From Trichostrongylus colubriformis (lineage: Eukaryota; Nematoda; Chromadorea; Rhabditida; Trichostrongylidae): a stretch of 64,000 bases of DNA. The DNA is taken from assembly GCA_963978905.1 (NCBI GenBank), contig OZ022259.1, forward strand, positions 54,330,727-54,394,726, given 5' to 3'. Positions within the stretch are counted from its first letter, which is position 1. Each line of letters opens with the position of its first letter. The notes below the pieces were generated by a model. The model worked only from the letters and a program-made list of their open reading frames with translations. It was not told the DNA's origin and made no database searches. A program made the position numbers and the translations under genes. Positions 13,401 through 23,133 of this stretch are shown here, piece by piece.

Positions 13401-16400
13401 TTCAATCAATATTGATCGGCGATGCATGACGTTGTAGAATTTCAACCTCTATGAGGGCACTTAATCAATAGTATGGTCCATAAGCCGTTTCCAACCTTCT
13501 GCACAAAAACCGATATTTTCAATCAATATCGATCGGTGATGCATGATGGTATAGAATTTCAACTTTTATGAGGGCACTTAATCAATAGTATGGTCCATAA
13601 GCCGTTTCCAGCCTTCTGCACAAAAACCGATATTTTCAATCAATATTGATCAGTGATGCATGATGTTGTAGAATTTCAACCTCTATGAGGGCACTTAATC
13701 AATAGTATGGTCCATGAGCCGTTTCCAGCCTTTTGCACAAAAACCGATATTTTCAATCAATATTGATCGGTGACACATGTTGTTGTAAAATTTCAATTAT
13801 TATGAGGGAACTTAACCAATAGTATGGTCCATGAGCCGTTTCCAACCTTCTGCACAAAAACCGATATTTTCAATCCATATTGATCGGTGATGCATGATGT
13901 TGTAGAATTTCAACCTCTATGAGGGCACTTAATCAATAGTATGGTCCATAAGTCGTTTCCAGCCCTCTGCACAAAAACCGATATTTTCAATCGATATCGA
14001 TCGGTGATGCGTGTGTTGCAGAATTTCAACTTTCATGAGTGCATCTCCTACCATTCCCCACCCAACCCACACTTGACCCGACCTTTCCTGCTGATGAGCC
14101 GACCTTCCGTTGGATCGGGTACATGAGCCGTTTCCAGCCTTCTGCACAAAGCCGATATTTTCGATCAATATCGATCGATTCAATCGATATCGACAAAGTC
14201 GATGTGCGTTCTGTACATCCCCCATTACGCCTCACCCAGCCAGCACTTGGCTCGACCTTTCCTGCTAACTTCTGAGGGTCTGTATAGTGTCACGTACCTC
14301 AAACTTGGGTAATTGAACCGGACACACACACACACACACACACACGCAAACGGACAAACCAAACTCCTGGTTTATATATAGGGTATGATGGGTGCCAGAA
14401 ACTCATTTTTCGTGCACAATTTTTGACATTTGAAAAAAAACAGAAGTTATCGCATTTAGTTATGAACTCACATTTTCTACTTCACAGGCGTATTGTTCAA
14501 CATCACGTTGTAATGCTTTGATTTCCTCTTTTTGCTTATGCGACATTTCTTTCAGTTCAAACATCAACCGAACATCTTCTTCACGCACTAGAACATAGTT
14601 TCCAGTATAAAAATTAACACTTCACAAAACACTTATACAACACTCACAAAAAGAAAATATACTGAAATGATTAATCGATTATAGACCAACTAAGTGAAAA
14701 ATACAAAACTACACGTTAGTTGCTACCGCTTAGAGGACCCCACAAAGACGAATGGAAAAATGAATACGTGGTTTCATCATGGTATGAGGAACCTCCCAAT
14801 CTTATCATCCAACTGATAAGATTGATAAGCACTCACTGGCTGCGGTTGTGGGACTCTCTGCATTGGCCGGTAACGACGAAACTGTGGTGCTCAACGTTTT
14901 GTTCTCGGACATTAACGCCTTCACCATCGATCGCAGCTCATTGATGTCTTTTTTGTATGTCTCTTCCACTTGGTCCAGCTCCTGAACAAGTTGGCCATCA
15001 AGACGGCATAAGTCTAGCTCGCAACAAAGCCAAGGGAAAACTTCGTTACCGTACCTCCTCAAACTTTGCTGTCTGCAGTTGCCGTGCCTGTTTCTCATGT
15101 TCTAATCGTTCCACGGTCTTCTGCAACGACAGGATCTCTTCATTTTCTCGTTCATTGTTATTGGCGAGCGATTCCAATGTTTCCAAGGCCGATATGACCT
15201 GAAACAATGGCTGTTTGAATTTTGTTACTCTCAGTTTTCATCACATTGATATCAGTCACAGCCCAAAGATTTTGAGAGCTATGGAAAATATTAACTATTT
15301 GTTGAAAGTTCAATATCAGGGAGCAATTTTGCTTTTGTTACAGAGCCGAAAAGTATGTTGATGATGAATAGACCTCATAAAGCAAATCACTAAGGTAATA
15401 CTTTTGCTAGCGATTTCGAATGTGCCTGCCTGCTTCCTCAGCTTGCCTCAACTACTAAACACCGAGGTTCGAAAAATGGGAAGCCACGCCCATATGGGCG
15501 GCGCTATCTCGGTCGATCCAACATGTGTCTTAACAGTTAATGCAGTTTCAAAGGTAGCAATAATAATAAAAAAATTCACAGCAGAGCAGAGGATAAACGA
15601 AGTAGCATATGGATAGAAAAGCAGGTCAGTGGCCATGCTTACAAGGTGAAATTTGAACAGGTATGTCGTGACGATGTTGTTGACAAATATGAACTATCCG
15701 CATTCAGACCTGCCTGCTCACTGCTGCTGCTAAATATGGGGAAAAGCATACCAACTGAAGAAATTAAGTATGGAACCAACTCCGCGAGAGCCTTCCATGG
15801 TTGATCCATTCATCACACCCCTTTCCCTTAATAAGGTCCAATAATATTCCTACATTCCCACGGCGTTTTACCGAATTCTTGTCCACTTGGAAACGAACCT
15901 AATTACCTATTCACCTTTTCTATATGTTTTCCTACATACTGTACCCCACCCAGCACTAGCAAATCGAATGCGCAGTTCAGCGTTCCATGATGAATGAATG
16001 CAGCCGGTTCTTAGCGTTGTCGACAAATGAATTCATGAGAAATGCCGTAATCGCACACAAAACATGTCTCCACCTACGACAATGCCATTTTTCAGTCAGC
16101 TGGTGTTATTGCCGAAGAGACATGGATTGAGTGAGGAAAGGAAAAGAGTAGTTCTAATGATTGAGGAGTCATAGCCGAAATTCCTGTCGTCCAGGAAATG
16201 AACAGCACCTTCAGCACAACTGGAAACTGGTGTGAAGTGGAAACAGAAAAGCAAGAAGCGAATGTAAATACACTCGGGAGCACTCGGAATGACGATATAA
16301 TCCCAAAACGCGCTCGTTTGGAAGAACTCTGACACTCTTTAATCGGATTTCGGGCCAATTCAAATCGAGGGGGGAGACGCAACTTTGCGTCAAATTTTCA

Positions 16401-19400
16401 CCCACGTCAGAGCTTCTTTCCCTTCCTAGGGTGAGGCTAAAGCAGATGAGACCTATGCTTTGACAGATGCTTTTTAATGTGGGAGGAGGGGATATCAATT
16501 TTTGCCTAAGCCTAGGGAGGGAGAGGAGCTTCGACCTTGACGCAAAATTGTCTCCCACCCCCCCCCCCCCCCCCCCGACTTGAATTGACCCCAGATTTCC
16601 TCTGCCCTAACAGGGGCTTGCTGCAGAGCTTCAGAAACCGCAAAGTCAACACCCAAAAACCAACGAAATCAGTTACCAGCGACACAGTATAGGCCGTTAG
16701 TGTCCTGCAAAAGAGTGTGGTGCAAACAAAACGTCACCGATCGATAACCATATTTAGCATTATTGTGTAATTTCGTGCTAATACCAGGTACAAAGTATGA
16801 TTGTCGTTATCGATTAAAATACGATTGTGCAACAAAGTAGAGAGGGCTCGAATTGGATCGATAATTAGGCAAGGTCCCGCCGTAGGAAGCAACCCACCAC
16901 CGCACCACCAAACACCCCTACAGATCGATGGTGATCTGCACGCACCCCATGAGAATTTGCGAATTTTCGGGCATTTCGCTATTCGTCAACGTTAACGAGT
17001 GAATGCTACTGCAGTAGATAGCACAGGGGGACATCCTATTTCCTAAATTCCCAAAGTGACTGCCAAGTGCCCGCCGCTAAAAGACCCCCTCCGGCAAGTC
17101 CTCGGTACTTTAACGGAGAAGATCATTCAACAGATTGATTATTCAGCCAATGCGTGCACAAAAAAAACAAGGATTGCATTTTGTCGAGGGATCGGCAAAA
17201 ACGAGGGGCTATCTAAATTTGGACCAGAGTACACATTACACCACAGATCTGCTTAAGGATAATCGTGCTCACCAGAATATGCACAAGGAAACATGGTTGA
17301 AATCGTAGTCATTCAAGTAAAAAAAGTTCAAATTCTGTCATTTATAGCCGTTCCGTCATTATACCATCACAAAATCTACTCCTCGCTATGACATTCATGC
17401 TTCCTTAAAGAAAGAGAACAAAAACAGAATGATTATTTCACCAATGCCTACCAAATCAGCCCCTCCCCCCTTTCTGATACGAGCTACGACCCCCCCCCCC
17501 CTTAAATATTCTTTCACACATGCTTCACCTTACCCCACACCGCCTACGCCATTAACAACAACGACGATTATGGAACCTGGGTTACGTGTACGGTAAGATT
17601 ACGGTACGGTTTTGTTGGAGGGACTCGCCATCTCCGTCTGCGACCATCAAAACCAACTCCGTTCTGCCAAATGGGTATGGTTTTGACGAATGGGGTGTAA
17701 TATGTAGGACTTGACGAATGAGTGTGCTCAATCCTGATTCCTCATCTTCATGCATAACCCTAGCAAGAACAAGTCTATTAAACCACAAGGCGGAGAAGGG
17801 GGTGAAGGATATTGATTAGCCTTCCTGAAGATTCTCAGGAGTAAGGCCATTGCAAGTTATATGGATGTGTATCCATATGTCAGAATTTCACACCACGACC
17901 AGCAGCGTGCGACGTGGAGTGTGCCGCTATATGTAGTTGGGTTACAGCGATTATACGGTTATGCTAGAGGTGCTATACACAGTTGACTTATAATCGCTTT
18001 GGAACCCGACAGCACAGCGCCTTCAGACGTCCTCATCGCTTCGCTTGCAACACGCTGCGGTGCGAAATCCTGACATAAAGAAACATACACGAGCTGTGCA
18101 TCGTATGCTATTCCTATTAGAAATCAATTAGTTAGGGGGGAATAAGGGAAATGCTCATCCCAAGAAGAAAGAACAAGGAACGCGTAATGAGTCTGCCTCC
18201 ATTCACTTCAGAAAGAAGCTTATGGGACTGGTTGAGGATGATTAACCATGAAACATGACTATGAGGGTTGCTTCACGCAAACACTCCTAATTACGGTCAT
18301 TTCTTACGGATTACGGTAACGGAGCTCTAAAAAGCACTCATTACCGAACAATCTTCCTCCTCTCCCATGATTCTTGTGCCTCATATGCCTCATAAAGAAC
18401 CAGTTCTTAACCATCATAGGAACCCTGCAGAAGCATATCTGGGCAAACGTAGTCCAAGTCGAAGCGCTATTTATGGAACACTGCATTAGAATGCACCCGA
18501 CCAATCTCATTGTGTACTAATAACAAGTCGCACGCGACCGCAACACACAAGAAGCTACGCCCATCGAAAAGCGATTCATGTAAAACTTAAAAAGAGTGAA
18601 GCAGAATACAACACAAATAAGGAATAATAGCAGAAAAAATTCAAGGATAGTAAACACAACAAAAATCAAGCATAAACTCCCACCTTGGGCATAATGCCGC
18701 GAACACAATCATTTCCATGAAGTTCGATGAGCTTTTCAAAATCTTTACCTATCGATGCGGCCAAATCATACACGTCGACCACCTGAAACTATGAATTTTT
18801 GGAAAAATTTTTTTACTTTTTCTGCTGTTTGAGCTTTTACCAGTTGCTCATCGTACCCATTCCTCTATGCCGTCCTCCTTGAATTAAGACTCATTAAAAT
18901 TAAAAAATGTATACCAAATATACATCTTGTATATTACCAAGGATCAACTCGAAACATTCCTTTTGCAATTTTAATATTGTTTGTCAAACAAAGGAAAAAA
19001 GGAAAAAATAAAAAAGGATAGAGAAAAAAAGTCAACAAACTTCTGGTGAGTATAGGAATTTCAGATAAGCATTTTTGATCTTTATCTCCTCTCTTTATCT
19101 TTATGTTCCCGTATCGAATCACCAACCCAAATAGATGGGTACTCGAATCATCAACGTAATATCAGCGCATTTTTTCGAAAGCTTGCGTACCTTCTGGACC
19201 CGAAGGGAAACAGGTCCAAGTACTCCAGCTTTTCATCATTAGAATTTACTTTTCACGAAAACACAATGTATCATGTTTTGTCTGTGGGATAACAAAATCT
19301 GTCAGTAATCTTAAAATCGAAAAAAGGTCGTGTTATAGCCGCACCATAGCCTGCGAAGTAGGGCACGCCAAGTTGGATTAGAAGTAGAAAGAATTATCGC

Positions 19401-22400
19401 ACGACAAGACAATGGCCATGGAATACTGCTGCGGAAAAAAATGAAAAACCGCACTGAATCCTGTAATTATTGCAAAATTGGAGCTAATTGAGATCGATTC
19501 CATTGCAATTAAAGAAGCGTCCGAGAAGGGATTCGAGCAACTGCCAATTTCATCTAATTCTCGTACAATTACAAAGCGAATTCCAAAGTTCGATCAATTT
19601 AGAAAGCATCAACACGATAAAAAATGACCCTCCCTCCAAAAAAGATCGATGGCAAAGAAAAGAAAATTCCCAGATTGCACGATGGAAGGCAATTTCACGC
19701 CCCAACAGACTGAAATTGACAGCTTTTCGGCAATGGGTTGGGCTGTTTCGCATGGACGACGTTTTTTCTGTGCGCTGTTCTTTTGCGGAACAGATTTTAC
19801 CACAATTCTGAACCACCACAGCCTGAGTGGTTCCTTGGCAAGATCAAAAACACCACATTAATACCTATCACCTATCTGATGTAGCAGCTCGAGTTTGCTC
19901 AACAGTGGCATTTCTGCGAGAGCCATTCAAGGTAAAGTCCTCAGTTAGGGATGTATAGCCTTACTACCACCTTCGACTGCGAAAATCTGCTTGTTGGAGG
20001 GTAGCAATGGCGAGATTAGCCATGCAAACATTTAACTCTGTAGAATGTCCAATCTATTTATGGATGATGGTGGGTGGGTTGCTTATCCGAATGTTAACGG
20101 AAGTGCATTACTATCGATTTTCGACCATGCGGCCCCAAAAACAGGAATGGTATATCTCTGTCATGTAGATTCAATGCACTCAAAAACCACCTATGAGGAG
20201 GAAATGCGGAAAAGGGCGCTATTTTCCCATTTACTCTGCCCACAACAGGTTCAAGCCGGAATGTAGGACAATTTCGTAAAAATATGAACCCTGAATACGA
20301 CCCCTACCTTCCAATCCAAAATGTTACGATGTGGGAAGGAGGGCTTGCTACCTTCTTTCAACATCTTAGCAGAAGGGAGTTTCCAAGGTCCAATCCGTAT
20401 CGAATTCATTTAGAAGTTGCTCACTTTGAAGTTTTTTTTTACCTTTTTTTGAACTAGGATAAAGGCGCTGATCAGGCTCTTTCCAATGATCAGGAAAACG
20501 TTCTTCTAAATGGAAGACGACTGCTGACAGCATTATCCTCTCCTTTACGACTGGAATATCGTCATTTCCTATTGCTTTTTGCGAGCCACTTCAAGAAAAC
20601 GGGTCATTAGACCGCTAAAGAGCGGTCGTTATGCTAATTGAAAGACATAACGAATAACTAGAAATCAAACGAATCCATCAAACAGCACCAACGTCCCCCA
20701 CAGATTTTCTCACGAAGATCCCTAGCGGCTCAAAATAATCGTCCACGAGAAAAAAATTTCTTTGTTACCCTTATATTTGTTGTGTTTGCCTAATAAGCGC
20801 CTCATGCGAAATTCACGCGAAAAAGTGAGAATTCGGCTGAGATACTGCTCTCCAAATTCTTGGCCGGGTGGGCGGGGCCTCCGAGTAAAACCCCGTCCCA
20901 TCGTCCGCTGCGGTTGGGAACTGAGAGTGGGACTGACAACTTTCTCTTCCTACAATGCGCCTCCGACCGCGATGGAGGGATGGGCATTTGCCGGAGGCCC
21001 CACTCGCCAAGACTTTGTGGTGCTGTGTCTTAGCCGGATTCACTTTTTTTCGCGTGAAACTTTGCATGTGGCCTTTATTGATCAAACACAACATGAATAT
21101 ATGGGTAACACAAGAAAACGACAACCAGTGGGTGGGTGGGCATGTTCCAATCTGAGAGGAGTGTCTAAAATCACTTCTGTACAGAGAAGGACCACGTAGA
21201 CAGCACGGAAATACTTGCCGAAAGATCTCGTTTTGTGCCTCTTTCAAGTAGTGAAAAAACAATAAAAAGTGGCGAGGGTGAGGTTGCCCAAAACCGGATA
21301 CTGAACAGACGAGCCTTCCATGATGCTCACGCCCTTATGCGGTATGGTACAGCACTTATCTGGGAGGCTACAACACTGACCTGATAAGCCGGCTGATCTC
21401 CATAGTTCACCGTATTACCCCAAACCCATTCAAATACCCACATGAGTTTGAACGAAGCCAAATGCACGGCGCATATCGAAAAAAGGAAACTGTCAACGGT
21501 CGTGTGATCAACTGGAGAGAATTTACTGAGATCTGTATCAAATAGCTCAGAGTAGGCCAGAACGCCACTTCTATTTCCCATTGAGCTTTTCTGTAATTCT
21601 TCTATACTCTAACGACACGATTAGTAGTATCATTTTATTGAAGTTATTGATTTCCACTTCGATCAATTACGCTCCACTTCCCATGGCCTATCAAACGGGG
21701 CCTCATTCTGCCAATAACATCCAAAATTAGATTCCAGAACCATCGCACAACAAAAATAGGCCGTTTCTGAGTAGCCTATGACATCACATAACGAATTGCG
21801 ATTTGCAATATTGCGTGGTGGCCTTGACAAATAGCCGAACCGGCTCACTCCCGTGGAAAAACAAGCGGGAACCATTTCCTCTGCTGATGGGTGAAGATTC
21901 CATACATGGAAGATAATTGTCTTCTAGTGAATCGAAGATTGAAACCCCGTCAAAAAGAAAAACTGATCCTCACGTCATCGACACGGACATTACAGTAATC
22001 CTCTTTCGCTTCGTAAAAATTACCCAATTACCCATATGTAAATTTAGTCACGTTTAATCTCTCGCTTCTTTGAACACCATATTTCCCATTTTTCACATAA
22101 ATGACGATTTTTCAAAAGGCATAGTAAATTGAGATGCGATCCGGCTTCTATTTTGCATAATGAAGAATTAATTTTCACGCGAAATTTCTTTCACATATAG
22201 CAGCTCTATGAGGCATAATTGGACTCACTGAAAGTGCTGATATTGGGCTTTTCTGTTTTTCAATTGTAAAAATGAAAATCAACACTTCGTGTAGCAACAA
22301 GGACACACACCACACGCAGGGGGGGGGACATCCTTGTGCTAATGGCCGGTTTCATCGTTTCCGTTCTTTTCCATTTTTTTGTGCTATGGAAAATAACTGC

Positions 22401-23090
22401 TAACCGTTCTTACTACCTCGACCGATCCTTCACTCAAAAAAAAAAAACCAAAATAATGAACAAAAATTTGAATTTTCATTATTTACTGTAAGAATGCTGA
22501 GTTATGGGCAAAAGCTTCGGAGTCGGACGGGACTCGAACTCGCACTTTATGCTTTTTGATCAAAAATCAAATTTTAATATAAGTGAGGCTGAGCTTTGCA
22601 GTTATCTTTAATCTTCTATGTATGCATATATTTCGCTTTTTTTTGTTTTCAATTTCCTTTTACCTAGAGTCTTCCAAGTTGTTCACTGTTCTGTTGTTGG
22701 TTCCACACGAGTTTTTTCGTGTAGTAAATAATAATAATAATAAGCGTTGCGAAAAAAATCTGATTTGCCCTGAACAATTCACTTAAACCTCACCACATGA
22801 ACACATTGGATATGCCCCCGACAAACTATCTGTACAAACATGGAAATTCGAAAAAATCAATAATTATTGAAAATCAAAACCACAAATATTCGCATAACAC
22901 GATTGCGCAATCGCGAGAATTCCATCGACAAAAACCAGGGGCACACGCCGTCGATAGCTCAGTGATCGGGATAATACCATGAGATTAGGACAAACTGCAC
23001 AAAAATCAATAAAAATCAATATATTCAATTACTTACCGTAATATGTTTGGATGGACTTTGTGGAGAGGCACCTCGTTGAACGGTGGCCAT
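1377..23090 (-). CDS. rilp-1: RILP-like protein (Rab-interacting lysosomal protein family), nine exons
   Basis: Reconstructed from GT-AG exons: 23037-23090, 18684-18782, 15055-15198, 14837-14981, 14472-14587, 6996-7111, 6779-6869, 6103-6251 and 1377-1476, together 1014 nt or 337 residues plus stop. All junction phases agree. Residues about 16-99 form RH1, with VVDVYDLAASIGKDFEKLIE just after the first splice; 100-255 are heptad-rich coiled coil; RH2 has FTLAELREVLQEKN at 262-275 and an acidic helix after it; the end is SFRFFKEFG plus a Ser/Pro/Arg-rich tail. In animals RILP/RILPL proteins are cytosolic coiled-coil effectors. RH2 binds active Rab GTPases (Rab7, Rab36, Rab8/10), and RH1 links to motor proteins in lysosome or ciliary traffic. 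Family membership is firm from the two domains in order. Orthology to C. elegans rilp-1 and the exact Rab partner are inferred. No other gene is close, so no operon is evident. Confidence 0.88.
1860..2302. repeat. Family A element, divergent or partial copy
   Basis: Begins aatcgtccacggaaatata and continues with the family's left arm (ttgcttact, caaagtttcacgcgaaaa, gagatacagctcctta). An inverted terminal piece, ggaatttccgtggacgatt, lies at 2283-2301. The region between does not align with the usual right arm, so the copy is decayed or has been replaced internally. Confidence 0.5.
2741..2845 (+). repeat. tRNA-like SINE fragment
   Basis: Contains gtgttcgagtcccgcc, a good pol III B-box with tRNA T-arm look, followed by gcccattactcagcac. 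The same tail order occurs on the minus strand near 22470-22555. Sharing sequence beyond the T-arm argues for a dispersed SINE rather than two decayed tRNA genes. Confidence 0.45.
4690..5022 (+). repeat. Dispersed repeat I, copy 1
   Basis: Starts near ccaggagtcgagaattcttc, then gtcgtatttgaccggg, tttcaataagcagatgagaa, and ends near ttttcctcgacactc. The same ordered blocks recur at 24785-25128 and, cut by the window edge, at 63783-64000. Non-coding. Confidence 0.6.
6103..6251 (-). CDS. rilp-1: rilp-1-like exon 8 (RH2, Rab-binding helix)
   Basis: 149 nt, acceptor tttcag, donor gtaact, ending two bases into a serine codon. It opens VDDEPRFTLAELREVLQEKN, the RH2 signature (P-R-F-T-L-x-E-L-R-x-V-L-x-E-[RK]-N), then an acidic helix and a basic stretch. 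In vertebrate RILP/RILPL this segment forms the dimeric helices that contact Rab switch regions. Confidence 0.9.
6252..6778 (-). other. Intron 7 of the rilp-1-like gene
   Basis: A 527-bp intron whose only recognisable content is the 165-bp family-C MITE at 6464-6628. Confidence 0.7.
6464..6628. mobile_element. Family C MITE, 165 bp
   Basis: Ends are inverted: ggccgcgttcatactttgcg on the left and ccgcaaagaatgaacg on the right. The interior is rich in gagacg/cagaga motifs and has no coding frame. A second copy of nearly the same length lies at 35341-35506. Equal length and shared ends indicate a short non-autonomous DNA element. Confidence 0.65.
6779..6869 (-). CDS. rilp-1: rilp-1-like exon 7 (coiled coil before RH2)
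   Basis: 91 nt, acceptor attcag and donor gtatac. The first base completes the arginine codon from exon 6, then LEKTEEANIQLRRMLSDTDR and VCKDLQQANQ. It ends in phase 0. Confidence 0.85.
6996..7111 (-). CDS. rilp-1: rilp-1-like exon 6 (coiled coil)
   Basis: 116 nt after a 7.4-kb intron, acceptor tttttcag and donor gtatgt, ending two bases into an arginine codon. It encodes LQNSIERLIRQNEELLRKNA and more helix. Phase 0 at its start agrees with the end of exon 5, so no exon need be missing from the large intron. Confidence 0.85.
7802..8178. mobile_element. Family A MITE, copy 2, right end lost
   Basis: Left end aaaggaatcgtgcacgg; arms pair over roughly 120 bp (gatacagctcc against ggagctgtatc; gcgaaaaagtgag against cttacttttccgc). 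The right arm stops at agcatacc, about 35 bp before its expected end, where the 72-bp tandem duplication begins. The long open frame on the minus strand across 7909-8511 is a by-product of this GC-rich repeat. Confidence 0.7.
8179..8322. repeat. 72-bp tandem duplication
   Basis: Two adjacent units beginning aggtgagcttcgcgatc and ending gcgggctgtgggcgaaatga plus tgtaaa, differing at only a few positions. The units start exactly where the right arm of the neighbouring family A element is cut off. Confidence 0.8.
8600..10386. repeat. Composite dispersed repeat K, several overlapping or rearranged copies
   Basis: Recurring blocks: cccgcccattgtaggcggg-type hairpins (8940, 9915), cgactcctgggctct with ggaacgaattatagaatttt (9260, 9510), ttctgcacaaaaaccgatat (9650), and a tail with gacagacaga followed by gtttgtatacaggttat (9450-9510, 10320-10380). 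Block order partly repeats at 12800-14390 and 26260-26740. No protein frame survives. Confidence 0.55.
10388..10892 (+). repeat. 165-bp direct duplication, units about 337 bp apart
   Basis: Unit 1 at 10388-10562 and unit 2 at 10725-10892 share taggaattgaggagct or its near copy, gcgacactcgttcgtaatg, aactaacagt, ctcggtggggcaaaaccg and gtcaggagca. They differ at scattered bases and small indels. Non-coding. Confidence 0.75.
10947..12787. repeat. Tandem array of four foldback elements (family G)
   Basis: Units at 10947-11282, 11308-12055, 12081-12402 and 12428-12787. Each opens near aatgagagttttggcgcat and closes with its inverse, atgcgctaaaactctcatt. Inside, a longer stem pairs gccacgtcactct and cgtgccaacgtgcgg with ccgcacgttggcacg and agagtgacgtggc. 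Joining linkers of about 25 bp (caatttg, tatgccatac, ccaacta) are almost identical. Unit 2 is lengthened by an inserted element. No protein is encoded; frames seen are artefacts of the repeat. Confidence 0.8.
11476..11872. mobile_element. 397-bp TIR element (family H) inserted in foldback unit 2
   Basis: Ends ggtgctaaggt and accttagcacc are inverted. Flanking 8-mers gatatttg (11468-11475) and ggtatttg (11873-11880) differ by one base, and removing the insert restores the uninterrupted order seen in unit 4. An 8-bp duplication points to a hAT-type transposase. Inside are a B-box-like gggttcgaattc and a hairpin built on gcctaagcc/ggcttaggc. Confidence 0.7.
13133..14040 (+). repeat. 117-bp satellite, about 7.6 units
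   Basis: The landmark gccgtttcca (once gtcgtttcc) occurs at 13250, 13367, 13484, 13601, 13718, 13835 and 13952, a constant 117-bp step. Each unit has ttctgcacaaaaaccgatat, a palindromic tcaatattga or variant, atgatgttgtagaatttcaa, and gggcacttaatcaatagtat. Single related units lie at about 9640-9760 and 8650-8790. Confidence 0.92.
14322..14345 (+). repeat. (AC)n microsatellite
   Basis: Twelve AC dinucleotides directly before the K-type tail acgcaaacggacaaacc. Confidence 0.9.
14472..14587 (-). CDS. rilp-1: rilp-1-like exon 5 (coiled coil)
   Basis: 116 nt, acceptor ttctag, donor gtgagt. Its first two bases complete the codon begun in exon 4, giving MREEDVRLMFELKEMSHKQK and a further amphipathic helix ending YACEVEN. 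The phase match supports the join. Confidence 0.86.
14837..14981 (-). CDS. rilp-1: rilp-1-like exon 4 (coiled coil)
   Basis: 145 nt, acceptor ttgttcag and donor gtgagt, ending one base into a codon. It encodes ELDQVEETYKKDINELRSMV followed by a serine/threonine/alanine-rich hinge. A 73-bp intron separates it from exon 3. Confidence 0.86.
15055..15198 (-). CDS. rilp-1: rilp-1-like exon 3 (end of RH1, coiled coil)
   Basis: Forty-eight codons in phase 0, acceptor gtttcag and donor gtacgg. MPK from exon 2 continues as VISALETLESLANNNEREN and then a charged helix rich in E, K and Q. The V-x-x-L-E-x-L-E step is the normal end of RH1. Confidence 0.87.
15199..18683 (-). other. Intron 2 of the rilp-1-like gene (3.5 kb)
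   Basis: Non-coding. Homopolymer C near 16556-16576, another C run near 17491-17502, and imperfect gcctaagcc-type hairpin pieces near 16430-16530. I recognise no complete element and no exon. Confidence 0.55.
16556..16576 (+). repeat. Poly-C run
   Basis: About twenty consecutive C with one A close to the start. Similar G/C runs occur near 30108, 36965, 49686 and 54500. Their exact lengths are likely unreliable in any assembly. Confidence 0.85.
18684..18782 (-). CDS. rilp-1: rilp-1-like exon 2 (RH1 core)
   Basis: Thirty-three codons in phase 0 at both ends, acceptor tttcag and donor gtggga. It encodes the first RH1 helices, VVDVYDLAASIGKDFEKLIE, then LHGNDCVRGIMPK. The D-V-Y-D-L/I-A and the G-x-x-F-E-x-[LV]-I patterns are diagnostic of RILP and JIP3/4-type RH1 domains. 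Confidence 0.88.
20734..21122. mobile_element. Family A MITE, copy 3
   Basis: Left end aataatcgtccacgagaaa, then tttgttaccc, ttgttgtgtttgcctaataa, cacgcgaaaaagtgagaatt. The right arm is its inverse: ggattcactttttttcgcgtg, aactttgcatgtggcc and atatgggtaacacaag. The GC-rich centre carries gccgggtgggcgggg. No frame of its own. Confidence 0.75.
22460..22560 (-). repeat. tRNA-like SINE fragment
   Basis: On the minus strand gcgagttcgagtcccgtc (B-box) is followed by agcttttgcccataactcag and cattcttac, matching the order at 2741-2845. There is no full cloverleaf, so it is not called a tRNA gene. Confidence 0.45.
23037..23090 (-). CDS. rilp-1: rilp-1-like exon 1 (start codon)
   Basis: Eighteen codons, MATVQRGASPQSPSKHIT, ending in ACG before a consensus gtaagt donor. 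The last residues run directly into VVDVYDLA of exon 2, giving the expected T-V-x-D-V-Y-D start of an RH1 domain. This is what fixes the start. A serine/proline-rich lead before RH1 is usual in the family. Confidence 0.85.
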
Positions 23091-23133
23091 TCGACGACGA
23101 TGATAATTACAATACGGCTTTTGACAGCCTTCT
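23091..23133 (-). promoter_or_regulatory. Candidate spliced-leader acceptor and 5' UTR of the rilp-1-like gene
   Basis: On the minus strand the sequence atgttgcag ends about 41 nt before the ATG at 23090. Many nematode mRNAs receive a spliced leader at such an AG a few tens of bases upstream of the start. It could instead be the acceptor of an upstream non-coding exon. The assignment is by position and motif only. Confidence 0.35.

Larger units (their letters stand above)
12795..14390. repeat. Composite repeat with K blocks enclosing a 117-bp satellite
   Basis: Starts with ccagctggagcacac and gcgtcacacatggaagcatg (also at 55978-56025), passes through a K tail (ctgttttatatatgagg at 12984) and K blocks, then the satellite, then an AC run and a second K tail ending gtttatatatagggtatgat. 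The order suggests nested or tandem insertions in the same intron. Confidence 0.55.
7112..14471 (-). other. Intron 5 of the rilp-1-like gene (7.4 kb), repeat nest
   Basis: The largest intron. In order it holds family A copy 2, a 72-bp tandem duplication, several copies of composite repeat K (8.6-10.4 kb), a 165-bp direct duplication, the foldback array (10947-12787) and a K copy whose inner 117-bp unit has expanded into a satellite. Flanking exons share phase 0, so no hidden exon is required. Confidence 0.7.
18783..23036 (-). other. Intron 1 of the rilp-1-like gene (4.3 kb)
   Basis: Non-coding. Contains family A copy 3 (20734-21122), a SINE-like fragment (22460-22560, minus) and AT-rich unique sequence. 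Overlapping open frames on both strands at 19490-19820 have no supporting splice sites or recognised domain. Confidence 0.55.

Noticed and set aside
13133..14040. CRISPR-like regular repeat
   Set aside because: Units are contiguous 117-bp tandem repeats without unique spacers, in a eukaryotic intron.
16556..16576. Possible G-quadruplex regulatory element
   Set aside because: It is a plain homopolymer inside an intron with no supporting context; length is prone to sequencing error.
20762..21262. 145- and 149-codon frames on opposite strands
   Set aside because: Both lie across a family A MITE with a GC-rich palindromic centre.
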